Shown here: piece by piece, positions 14,801 through 27,285 of the stretch
Numbering within the stretch: position 1 is the stretch's first letter
Layout of the letters: every line of letters starts with the position of its first letter
Assembly: GCA_900708905.1 (NCBI GenBank)
Contig: CAADRB010000015.1
Coordinates: forward strand, 2,663,789 to 2,727,788
Length of the DNA: 64,000 nucleotides
Source of the DNA: Hymenolepis diminuta
Taxonomy: Eukaryota > Platyhelminthes > Cestoda > Cyclophyllidea > Hymenolepididae
Direction: 5' to 3'
Program-made: the position numbers and the translations under genes
The notes under the pieces: generated by a model
Told to the model about the DNA's origin: nothing
Database searches by the model: none
The model's input: the letters and a program-made list of their open reading frames with translations, nothing else

Positions 14801-15709
14801 CTGTGATATTTTAAGTTTTCATCAAACTGCTGTGCTTGAGAATGAAATTTACCAAACAAATGAAACTAAATTTGGTCTTATATTACTTATTGCAATAGTT
14901 AAATAGGTAAACAACTTCTTTGATGTTGCTAAGACCTAGTTTTCTCTTTTCACCAAGAGATAAAAACATTTGAAAACTTTTCTTTATTGCCTTTTTATTT
15001 TTCATAATCTGAAAAATTAACGTGCTAGATCTCGGATTTCGGTTTAAAATTTATGTTAATGCAGGGGAATCAGTTAATTTCTGTTTGGTATTGCTTTGTT
15101 TATCTTAGAGCAGGGTGCTGTCAGTTCCGTTTGTAATTATTGGAACTCTAAGACATTTATGCAACCTGACTGACTCGAAGCATGATTTGCTATGACTTAC
15201 ACTTCGAAATGGCTCTTTAGTTACAAATTTTAATACTCTTTATTATAAACATTTCAGAATACAAGTAAATCTCATCATACGTGTCCGGCGTACTGATTCA
15301 GACAATTTTGATTTTAAACATTAAATTCATATGAGTAAGCTAACCAAACTAAGGGTATTTCGCCTTATTCTAATGGAATGATGGGTGAACAGGATGACGA
15401 ATAAAGGATATACCTGACAAATCTTATGACCGATCTCCTGTTCTTCTTCACCTTTAATGTGATCAATTAAAACGAAGGCCATTTAGATATTAGTATACTA
15501 ATGTGTTAATAAAATACTATTTGATGTAGTAATATTTGTAAATAGTATTTTAAAAACAGCTACTTGATCTTTTCATTACAAATACTTAAAATATTTAAAA
15601 AAATAGTACTTTTATTTATTGATATCGCCTTAATAAAAAAATCTTAATGTAAAAATTTTTAAAAGATTCCAAAAATTATGATTTTTATTTTGTGTAATCT
15701 TTATTTATT

Positions 15710-15945
15710 ACCCGAAGTAATACAAAATAAATGTCCAATTGTTGGTTGTAGAAGTCAACTGAAATAGTTTAACAGAAAGTCTAATAAGGGCTAAAGTGGA
15801 AGGGATCAAAGAGATCTTAATGAAAACTTCAAGGTATCAAATGAATCATACTTCGTTTTATAATTCGAGACATACGAATTTACAAAATATTTGGCTCAGG
15901 TTCAAAAAAATTCACGTTTCATGATTCCTCCCCTGCATGCTTTAA
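15710..15945 (+). repeat. Dispersed repeat family A, degenerate copy
   Basis: Contains TAACAGAAAGT, GGAAGGGATCAAAGAGA and TTTCATGATTCCTCCCCTG. These match, in the same order, pieces of the 19.35-19.66 kb copy. Confidence 0.45.
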
Positions 15946-18069
15946 TTCGGAATTTGTTAAATTTTCCCCAAATTTTTTTAACTTAGAAAAGAGATGGAGC
16001 CCGAATTTTATTTATAATATTATGACACACTTTGATCAAATAAAATGTCTGCTTTAAGATAAAAATTCATGATCAAAGTAAAAATATACATATCTGAGCA
16101 AGCTCAAATTAGAATCATTTCCAAAAGTTTACATTTTTGATAATTTCATTCTTAAGATAATTTTATAAACAATGTTTTAATCACCACTTTTAATTTTACT
16201 TGTCATATGCACAAAATTTTGCCCTAAATTCCTAGGTGGATTCTCGTTATACTTTTAAATTCCCTCTCACTTCACAAATTATATTAAGGAAAGTACATAT
16301 ATTATCTTTTACGATTATTGATCAAAAAATTTTAACCGAGTCTTGTATATATTAACTTGAGATACCTTTCCAATGATCTCTTGGTAAGAGGAAACTTATC
16401 CTTAATGAGAAATCAGATATTAAATAATAAAGTCGCATTAGAATTATGGTGATGTATTCCATGAAGAGAAACATTTAATTATTTTTGTGAATACTGTCCT
16501 TTATGAGATTACTTTTGAACTTAACTGAGAGAAGTTGAACTGCTTAATTTTATTTCATAAGCGATACTTTTCGTGTGAGTTTAACTTCAGTTACTATTAA
16601 TAATAAAAACCCTATTCAGTGCTAAAAAGGTACCCAAAATGTTTGTGATTGCCTCATGAAACGACCTCCTAATTTGATTTGTTGATCATAATTCGCTTTA
16701 CTGTTAACCAAAGGACTTATTTGTAGGAACTACTTAGCGTTTTTAAGTATTTTTAAAGTGTACGTTTTTATTCATACTCTAATTAACGAATTATATTTAA
16801 TACTGCTAATTCACATTTTAAGTGAACTAATTCTGAGACGAATTTATATATCCGGGGATAGAATTAAAATATCTTTTATCCGTGAGAATAGAAAGCTTTA
16901 AAACTATGATTTCCTCTGCTAATATACATAGGTCACTGAAGAAATTAACTGTGTTAAATAACTGTAAGCGAATTGAAAATATGCTAGCAGAAGAGCTTTC
17001 GGTCATATCAGGGGATCGAGAAGTCAAAATTTTGTCTGAGACCTAATATTAAAGTCTTGACGTCAAAGTGGATAGTAAAGTAGAGAAGATACATCTCAGG
17101 GACAGGGAATCTGGTGTCAGAAATGACCTGACAGATGAATATGCCTGAATATGTAACTCGATATAGTAAGGCTAAGAAATTACTTCGTCAATGAATAAAC
17201 TGCTTGACTTTAATGATGCCAAAACTCTAATAAACTGTATCCCACTACTTAGCATAAATTGATGCCGTTTTAATCCTTTAATCGCAGATTTGTAGTAAAA
17301 GTTTAGGCAAAATGTGAAATATCAAAAATTAAGAAAATCGTTAGGTTTAAAATGTAAATGATTCTTCAGTAAACAAAGACTTACAATAGGCCAAGTAATG
17401 GATTCCAATGATAATTGAGGAATATCATTTGAGAAATTTACTAGTCAACTATAATATTCATATTTCTATATTTTTTGAATCAATTTGCTGCTTTTGATAA
17501 GAACACACCTTCAGAGAGAAGGTTTAAACATTGAAGCTTGTGCATTCAATTGCAGAATTAATAATATCGTTCACAGTTGGCTACAATACCAACTAATGAA
17601 ACGACTAATATGAATTTTAATAGATCGTTTCCCATTAAGTTGAGGTAATATAAGCTCCAAAAGCGAGCGTTCTGAAGACTCTTCAACTTTTCTTATCATA
17701 TCAGCTCGTATATTGCTTTTGATGTAACGACAACTACTACTTATATTTCCTCTTTGTTGCTTAATCCATCTTGCAATTTATTTTTCGTTTAAAAAACTTC
17801 TTCAAATAAACTACTCTCTATTTCCATCCCATTTTTGAAGTGAAGAACAGTAGGTGAAGGATTGGAAAAGTTCAGATAATGTTAGAAGAATCAGATACTG
17901 AATACTTATATTTTCAAGGTTTTTAAATTAATAAATAGAATATTGTGTTGAAAAAAGGAGATCCGCGTATATAAAATGATTAATGCGACAAAAATTTCTT
18001 TAAAATGTTTTAACTGAACACTGTTTATTAAGCTCTAAAATAAAACCATCAGCTATCTCAGATAAGCCA

Positions 18070-18420
18070 CTCAATGGCACGTAGCATCACTTGGTTTTCT
18101 CAGACGCTGAAAGGAAAAAAATAAAATTCATCAGCAAGCCTGACCATCATAATTAAACAAGTGGTCAATAAAATTTGGAACTCACATGTACGAGTTTGCC
18201 TAGTAATCCAAGAGCTCGATCATAAAATTTGAATTTCGGAACTTAAACTACCCAAATGAGTAAATATTCTGCAACCCGATTTCACAATTCAAGTCATACA
18301 TTGGCTCTACTCCCATCTTTTCGATCCTCTTGCCTTTACCACTTATTAGAATTTTTATATTAACCGCTTTTATTTGCTTTTCCACAAAAATGTAGTAAGT
18401 TCTCGCCTTGCCGTCAGTTA
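18070..18420 (-). repeat. Dispersed repeat family A, inverted copy
   Basis: On the plus strand AACTACCCAAATGAG, CAACCCGATTTCACAATTCA and TTTTATTTGCTTTTCCACAA run in the same order as the 27.0-27.3 kb copy. It is therefore the reverse complement of the 19.4 kb copy. Confidence 0.45.
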
Positions 18421-19344
18421 AAACTGTCGAACGAGAAACGTTCTAATGAGATATTCAAAATATAAGAAATTTGCATAACACTGATCGAAATAATTCAAAC
18501 GACGACTCCAACTGTAAATTTTTCTAAAATTACTTTACAGACTGTATGAAATTTTATTTATTTCGATTTTACTCAATTGTAGCCACCAAGTTATGAAATT
18601 AAACCTCTTTTCATTGCTTATTTATGCAAATATCAAGAAATTTTTTTATCAAGAAATTTGCACGTAAGAATATTATAATAATGAATGTTCTAAATACTTT
18701 TTAAAGATACCTGTAATTGTTAAAATTATTAATGCTTTATCATTAATCTTGGAAATATGTTTTCACGTTTATACATGGACGCTTTCACTTGCGGGTAAAA
18801 TTTCTGTGTTTCACATGTATAAGATGCATTTAAGCATCAAAGTTGGATATTTATAGCATGAAAATCATTTTTACTGATAAGTATTAGTAAAAGGAAAAAT
18901 TTTATGCGTTCTAGCTTTTGAATATATTATATGAATTTCTAAAGTCCACAGTCCGCTCTCTTTCCTCTGTAAAATGAATATTGAGGCTATAACTTGCAAT
19001 TTAATAAACTAAGTATAAAAACGTTATTTAATCCTCGTTGAATGGAGAGGGAGAAATGTTTAAATCTTGATTAATGTGATTTAAAATAAACCTTTTCCTT
19101 CCTTTAAATAAAATATTTAATTAACTAAATTATTTAGTTTAATGTTTTGAAGTCGTTTAATTACTAGGGTTATTAAATTAGGAATGATTGTTCAAAATTT
19201 GGTTTAACTTAATTGCCCTCTCAAATAAACAAGCCGATTTGTTATTGGTCTAGTTTCAGTTGAAGGTTAATGGACTAACTTGAATTTATATTAAAAATTA
19301 ACCTTTTCCAATATTATTTACAGAAATACAAAAAATTTTCTTTA

Positions 19345-19665
19345 TTAATTGTGGGAGGCAACCGATATCGAATAACAGAAAGTTGAGCAGATAATAAATG
19401 GGAAGGGATCAAAAGATACAGAGAGCAAATTCAAGGAATCGAAGAGTTTTGTCTCATTTGATTTTTAGACTCGGATTCTATGGTATTTATTAAATGGGCA
19501 GTTCACCTTCAAAACTTCAAGTTTTATGATTCGCTCCCTGTATTACAGCGAATGCTTGGCTGTCACGTTCAGTGTTTATTGACCAGCATGTTTTAGTCAA
19601 GAAGTACCGTTTTGCTGTTTCAATTCATTTTTTCTTCCAATGATTGAGAAGATAAAGGGTCTTAC
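19345..19665 (+). repeat. Dispersed repeat family A, best plus-strand copy
   Basis: About 320 bases including GTGGGAGGCAACCGA, GAAGGGATCAAAAGATACAG, TTAAATGGGCAGTTCACC and TTCTTCCAATGATTGAGAAG. It aligns along its length with the reverse complement of 27020-27285. There is no coding capacity or clear terminal inverted repeat. Confidence 0.5.
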
Positions 19666-22600
19666 ACGATATTTCACAGTTTACGGCTTTAAGATGGCTG
19701 AGACGAGATAAAAATATAATAACGGAACTACTCAAAGCAGGTCTTTGGTTTATTGATACGTAAAACATTTTATTGAAACCAAGTGATGCGTTTCTTCTAT
19801 AAATTGGGAGTATCTGATATTCCAAAACCGACTGTAATATGTTGTAATGAATAAAATTTTGTTAATAGTAGAAAATTTAAATTTATTTGCTGTATCTGAA
19901 TAAGAAATCCTCTTAGCTTATCTATATCTTGATGATCAGGTTAGTTTTGAATTCAAAATTTATCTAAATCGGCTTTTATATCACAAAAATTCCGCCTAAC
20001 CGGTATCTGAGTTGCCTTGTTATTTTGCAGAAAGCGTTCATAAAGAGCATACATGCTAATTTTATCATAAACCTTTTAATTAAACTCAAAGTACTTTTTG
20101 TATCAAGTCCAGACTGAGTTTATTTTGAGTCTGAAATATCAAAGCTACTTTAAGTACCCGAAAACCTAATAATTTGTTTTGATACTAGTGTAAAAGGTAT
20201 TAATCACTTTTTTAATCAACTTAAAAATGTTGACCAATTAAATCTAAACTGCGACATGATAAGGCGTATGCATTTCTGCTATACTTACCATCGACTTAAT
20301 TATAGAGTATAATTATATTATCATTGTAGTATTATGATAATAGCATTATCTGAGCCATCTTTCCACTTGAAATCCCTGATGGCAACTTTTAAGAGATTTT
20401 CAAATTACACATATTTTTACCTCATCTACTGCAATTTTTATCTAATTTTGAAATAGTTATAACAAGATTATTTATCCATTGTGTGTATCAAATCCGAAAG
20501 GATATGTAGCTTCCGAAGTCTAACTCACTGGAGATACGTGTGGAATTTGATGATTGTCTTCTAATTAATTTCAAAATTTTCTTTTTTCTTTTCTCCTTTG
20601 GTTTGAAGTTTTTAATTCAAAATTCACTTTATGGAAGAATCTTCCTCTTCAATATGCATAACAGAATTGAAAATAGTCTCCAAAAAATTTTGCCGTCCTC
20701 AAAAATATTAGTTGCTTTACTACCTTTTTCCTAACAAGCTCGATGAATCCCACATGAAGTCGTTCCAGTTTAAAAAAAACTCATTATAGTTTGATTCACG
20801 CTCTTTAAACCTAATCTTACGCTAAATGTTATAAGTGGGTAAAAGAAAGACATTTTAGCGAAGTATCTAGCCACTGCTGTTGAAGTAAACTCATTCTCAA
20901 GGACCTCTTATATGAGCAACGTGGTCCAAAAAGTCGTATAGAACCTAATTTTACATTCAATAATCGCTGAATGTTCCGATTCTGAGCAATGTTTTGGTGT
21001 AGCTACGCCAACTCTCATTCTTACAATTCCTAATGTTTAAATCAGTCATACAAAGCAAGTATAAATTTTGTATTTATTAGAAACAAACGTAGAAAACACT
21101 GTGATCATTGAATAAGGATATATAGCTTCCCCCCATCATCGTAAAAAATTATTTATATAATTCTTGTAATATTTACATAAGATTGTACTTTAATTTGATG
21201 ATATTGCATACATTAGTTTTTTGTCTGCAATATCGGGTTAAATAACTGAAATCAGGAATCATTTTGTGTTTATTTGCAAATCTTTAGTAGAATCTGAAAT
21301 GAGATAATTCAATGTCAATGATGTAACTGACATTCCGGCTTTTACCGGAAACTTGTCAATGTAGACTATGTATAGTCTTCCTGTTAAAACAAAATTTGCG
21401 TCTTGATACCCATTTCAATTTTGAAAAGAATATGCCAATGTTAAGCTATTGAAAAAAATACATATGATTGTAAGAAATTGACATTATTAGTAACAAATTG
21501 GCTAGCATCATCTGAAAGTCCATTACCTTAAGGAAGGAACTAAATTTATTGCAATTATCTTAAAATAAGACCTCTTAATCTACTTTGATTTAGAGAAACA
21601 TGAGCAGGTAGTCATTAGATTTTTTACTACATATTTACGACATGTACATCAGAATGACCAAGAGTGGTCTTATCCATGATCGTGATCTCTTAAATATATT
21701 CCCGGTAATTACCTTTTCCATGAGATGATTTACTACAGTTGTCCATCTCGTTAGCTTTTTTATTGAGAATGATATAAAATGAATAATTTTAAGGAAAACG
21801 ATAAATAAAAGAAAATAAAAAAGAATAAATAGACATATTGGCTTTTATTTTTCGTTGTTGTAACAGAATTTGTAGTGCGCACACAATGACACCTAGTTCT
21901 GATAGTTCTCTTAAACATGGAGTGACTCACAAAGCACATTAAATCAAACAAATACTCTTACCTTACTTTATTAGGCCATTTTTACACAACATCGCGTCTA
22001 CCCAGGCTGATTGGTTGTTCATAACGAGCTCCCTATTTTCTACTCTCTCTTTGCTACTTTGTCTCCCCACTATCATTCCAACTCATGCTCCGACTCCACT
22101 TTTGATATTCTGATTTCTGGAAAAGCCTTTATGCTCGAAGAAGAAGAAGAACCATAAGAAGATCATTAGGTTCATAGAGGAATATCAAATGCCTAAATGC
22201 TTTTACCTAGATCATGTTTCATTATTTAGTAACTTTGATGGAATAACGATCCGTCAGTGTTTACATCTAATTACTATTTGGAATGAGAATTTAAAAAAAA
22301 TAGCTTTATACACTATAAGTCCCTTTTAGTACTAGCACCTTCCCGACTTGAGATATTTGGGAGATTAATTTTAAATGGGATAAGATTAAAGTTACATTGA
22401 ATATCAGATTTTATGGACCAGACTTCGCTTTCACTATTTTCTTACCTAATCATTTCGATAATTGACTCTGATATATTTGAATGCTATAGAAAATGCTCCG
22501 AATTAATATAGCTCAGATCAAGTCAGTTGAGAATGGAGAAGAGTTGTAACTGTATATTGTGCAATTTGTTCAAATCTTCCCCACTTTTCAGTGAATTCTT

Positions 22601-23699
22601 TGGTGCTAAATTCACATACCTATTTTACTTCTATAACCTGCTTTTCGAATATTATTGACTGAAGAGTATATTAATTGAATGATGGTTAATAACAGTATAT
22701 GCATTTCAGGGAGAAAATAATGAAAAAATTATTAAAATTTTCCATAAAGAAACTAACATTTTTTATATTTTCTTATATTTTATTGGAATAACGCTTAAAA
22801 TTAGTTTTTATATGGACTAAATGGACGCTATGTAGGCAGTACATTTTCATAATTATCGATTTGTAATAGCAGCGAGAGCTTCTTGTTGTTCCTTATTCTG
22901 ACAGAGACATCAGGTTTTAGATTATAATTGCATTAAGCGTCAGTCTTAGAGGCTGATGATTTATAATTTTTGTAAAAATAGCTTCCGCCTCCGGCAACTT
23001 AGCGTAATAATAATGTCTGCTATGTCAAAAGTCACAGATCCGATAACTGACAGTGGAACCGATTAAAATTAATTAGTAAGTAGGGAGAAATAAATTTAAA
23101 TCAATTTAAATTTATAAAAGCAATATTCGTCGGAGGGCTTGGAGATTAAAAATAAGTATCTGCATGTTAGAAAGGCACCAAAATCGGTTGATAAATGTAA
23201 AAAACCAGTCAATTCGCCATATCAAGCGTCAATTTCAACTTGGTGATTTCTAAAAATAGTAATTGATATCGTGCCATGAACAAAATGAAAAAATACTCGT
23301 AAAATGGCATTCAAAACGTACTCTGACGATCTACAAGTCCATATTGCAACCAGAAGAAGGAAAAACACGAGTTTTAGTTGTTATTACGAAAACTTATTAC
23401 AGTTCAACTTGAACTGCGTACAGTATTATATAATTCATAATAGTTTGTAAAAACAATTTAAGGGATATGAGTTAATGCTAATAGTAATGGAGAGAAAACT
23501 TAAAATAAAATTTCGATTTCATCAAGCCAAAATATTTAATAAATATCCATAATTATATTGTCACCTTGACACATCCAAAATAAAATGACATACGTTCGAT
23601 ATGGGCTTACTTTTAATATTGAAGAAACTTTTATTACAATCTTTACTGCGAGTAATCAAGAGTGAACTATTATGTACTATTTTTATATTTATCTATTTA

Positions 23700-23960
23700 T
23701 TTACAACATTTTATCATGGGGAACATCAAAGTATATAGGAAGAGAAGGCCCATAAAGAGGGTATATATTTACTTTTAGGAAGGAGTATTAAAGACAGTAG
23801 ACGTGAATCTCAGGATATCAGGAGAATCCACTTTTTCTAAGTCCCAGAACCATAAGGTTAACTGCTTTTTCAAGTTTCGGTTTCTTTAAGTCAGTCCTTT
23901 TTTAATACCTTCCTGCACCTTGTATGAAAAGCGCGAACGACATACTTTCATTTGATTTGG
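23700..23960 (+). repeat. Dispersed repeat family B, copy 1
   Basis: ATCATGGGGAACATC, then a purine-rich stretch with GAGGGTATATATTTAC, then GTGAATCTCAGGATATCAGG. The layout resembles 25450-25700, with many changes. Confidence 0.3.
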
Positions 23961-25449
23961 CAGCCATTATGTTTTACATGGCTTTGCAGTAGTTACTGGA
24001 TATAGGAGTCTGCCAATTGGTGAAACATATTTGGGTTTGTGGTGGCAGACACGCCAGTGTCTTCTCACTCTAATTTGAAAAGTGTCGATGCCATTGAAGC
24101 TCCAAACATGTTATATTTCTTATACGCACAAATTTCAGCCCTGTTTCGTGACCTATAGTGCGAGAAATATGAGGCTTTTTAGAATTTTTCATCAAAATTT
24201 CGCATTCCTTTCCACCGAACACTTATTTAGCATCCTCTTAAAGTTTCCTTTATCAACGTTTTATTTGTACACGTCATCTTCTCTGTAAAGACTTGTCTTA
24301 GTAACTGTGCAGTAAGGTTCTTAAAGGGATTTTTTACATTAGAATATTAATATCCATTGGTTTCTAGCTGTGCAATCCTCCAAAATGTTACCGATATTTT
24401 AATCATCAATCCTTACTTGAATCTTAATCGATAGCACTATCGATCTTATAATAAATCTAACTTTCACCAGCCTTTATGATTTATGATTCTACGGAGTCAT
24501 CGGCTTGACATTTTCATTCGCCAGTAAGCGAAGTTAGTTGAAAAATTTCAACCGATTTATAATATGACCACTTATTTGCACTATATACCAAAAGTCTCCT
24601 TCAATCTCTTCATTAAGAAAATCGACGTGTACTTTCATGATCCCATTTTCAAACACAATATATAACGAAAACTGCAAAATTCCCTTAACTTTCTGTCATC
24701 AAATACTAACTTTCTAACGGGCAAACTCGTTTAAACATTTAAACACTTAAAAGTATAAGAGCTTTTTCTTATAAACTCCCCGAGAAAATAAATCATCCCA
24801 CTAAAACTATCGTTAAATATCGTTAATTTCCTATATGATGAAATATATTTACTCTGAAATGTAATTTAAGTCTCTCCAAACTGAGTGCAGCTTTTATTTA
24901 CAAAACAGCTCATATCGGAGCGCCAAATCAGAAAATAAATAAAATTTAATGACAGTTGATATTATGACTGATCTATCAGCGTGATTTTTACGACCGACAA
25001 AGGTTTTTTTTACTATTTTTTTTAAAAAAGGACAAATGAATTCAACTGATGTTAATTGAATTACATATATTATTTCCCTCCGGTTTCAACTGATACTGCC
25101 CATACATATTAGTAAAAACAGACAGTTAAAAAGCACTGTATTGCATAAATTTAATTCCGATAAACTTTAGTGAAAATATCGTAGTCATTGTCCTGTGGTT
25201 GCTCCTGTTATTGAGAAAAAAAATTAACATATCTGGGTTTAAAGCCATTAATTAAGTTAATCTTTTTCTACAAGCTCTAACATGAACACGCTCAGTGATT
25301 AAATAATGAAAATTTAATTTTAGACTAAGACACAGTAAAGTGAAAATGGCCGGATTGATGAAGTCAGAAATTAAATGGAATCAAATTCTTTAGATACCAC
25401 GCATAAATTTGTTTCTTATGGCTGAGCTAAAAAGCCTTAAAACAGTTTT

Positions 25450-25700
25450 TCATGGGGAAACACCCAGACACGTAGGAATTGAAAGTTCATTAAAAGGAGG
25501 TATTTAAATAATAGAAGCGAGTCAGAAAATCTACAGAATTCTACTCTATCGGTGTTTCGGAATCATCAGATTTTTCATCATCCTGTTCTTCGTAAGAAAA
25601 CTATGGGTGACATGCTTTCCTATGATTATGTAGCTCTTCTCAATTCAAATAACTAATGGGGCACCTAATTACTAGGCAGAGAAGCAGATCTTCTCTGAGT
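25450..25700 (+). repeat. Dispersed repeat family B, copy 2
   Basis: TTCATGGGGAAACACCCAGA, then AGGAGGTATTTAAATAATAG, then CAGAATTCTACTC. Partner of 23700-23960. A weaker third match, TTAGGGAAACACCCTTGCAC, lies near 13900. Confidence 0.3.
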
Positions 25701-27019
25701 TTGTGATGATTGATCAGCCAATGCCTTCTTATCTCACTTTCATTTACGAAAAGTTGACAACACAGGAATCCATACATTATTTCATGGGTATTAAAAGCAA
25801 ATTCTTGAACGGGTATAGCTGGTAATGAGTGTCTTATTTCAATTCAGCACATCCCAGACAACAGAACCATGTTGGGAGAAGAGAAGTACAAAATACTTGA
25901 AAAGAAATTAACGTGAATTAAAAGGGAAAAAAATGGATAATTGGTGTTGCTGTTGGGAGGATTCAAAAATGACAAAGGGGGACAGATTAATACTCCAGAT
26001 CCTTAGAAGCCTTTACTCATCAATTTTTCTTTCTTTTCACCTATGTTTGTAATATAGGTAATTGTATATCTCTTCGTCCAAAATATTTCTTCCTTGTTCG
26101 AGTTAAGAAGATCCAGTAAAACGGAAATAATATGATTAACGAACAGTTTTAACTGCTACAGCTTGATCAAATTCAGTGGTTGATTTCATTTAAAGCAGGA
26201 TGCAAATGGTCAAACTAATATAACAGAAACGTTGTTATCAATTTTAAGTAAGGCATTATAATGTATTTTTAGCGTTTTAATTCCTGTTGCTCTAACTCTG
26301 GTGTTTCTCCGAATTTCCATTTTTTGGTTAGATCTCCATACTTAACTAATTTTAATTCAGCTCTTTCGAAAATACTTTTTACGTTCATCCAGATGTATAA
26401 CCCTCAGTTCTTATTGGGAGCACGAAGTATTTTTATTAAATTTTAATGAAGTTTGTTTTATGTCAGGAAATTTTTTTCCTGTATACGCCTGAATTTTATG
26501 CCCAAGTTAATAAATGTGAAAATATTTTTTTCTCATAATATAACGTTAGCAAAAATAAATTCTTTGCATTTTGGTTGCTATTCAATCGGATACTTTTGCA
26601 AATTAATTAATCAGATAATCTCGATAAATAATAGTATGCATTTTATTAATTTATTAATTTTTATTGTTTATTACAGCTAAAATATATTAACCCATAAAAA
26701 GAGAATAATTTTAAGGAATAAGATTCTAGATGGGGCTAATAGCAAAACCTAATAAGAGATTTATAGATTATGTGATATATTTTGTTAACATATTCGGTGA
26801 TAAAAAGTTGGGTTCAGAAAGTAACTAAAAATCACTTATTCTTTTTGCACATTTATAAACGACTTACTATCATTGGAACTTGATTAAAGTTTGAGATCAT
26901 TCAATTTTTGTATTCTATTATATTAATCGATTATTTTTATATATTATTTGTGGCTACCTCTCCCCTAGTATATTAAGATCATATAAGCCGCTTATAATCA
27001 TATAAGATCATTCTGCTTT

Positions 27020-27285
27020 CTCAACCGTTGGAAGAAAAGGAAATAAACTGAAGTGGCAGGATGAACTATCTTAACTGAACAACTGGTCGATTTGAATTTG
27101 AATCTCGAAATATGAACTACCCATTTAATCCAACCCGATTCCAAAAATCAGATGAAGAAAGACTCTCTGGCACTTCGACTTTATCCTCAACATATTTTCA
27201 ATCCCCTCCCCTTATCGTTTATTGTGTTTACTTCTATCTGCTTTCACTTGCTCTCCCACGTTAAAAAATTGTAGAAATTTTTGAA
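27020..27285 (-). repeat. Dispersed repeat family A, best inverted copy
   Basis: The reverse complement includes ACGTGGGAGAGCAAGTGAAA, GGGAGGGGATTGAAAATATG style spacing, GGATTAAATGGGTAGTTCAT and CTTCCAACGGTTGAGAAAGC, collinear with the 19.4 kb copy. Confidence 0.5.

Larger units (their letters stand above)
1..15700. other. Gene-poor AT-rich region
   Basis: Apart from the doubtful frame at 468-852, the SINE-like copy near 1.1 kb and the repeat near 2.6 kb, I see nothing supported. Open frames up to about 100 codons occur on both strands at the same place (for example 5811-6119), which is typical of chance. This may be intergenic sequence or one very large intron. Confidence 0.5.
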
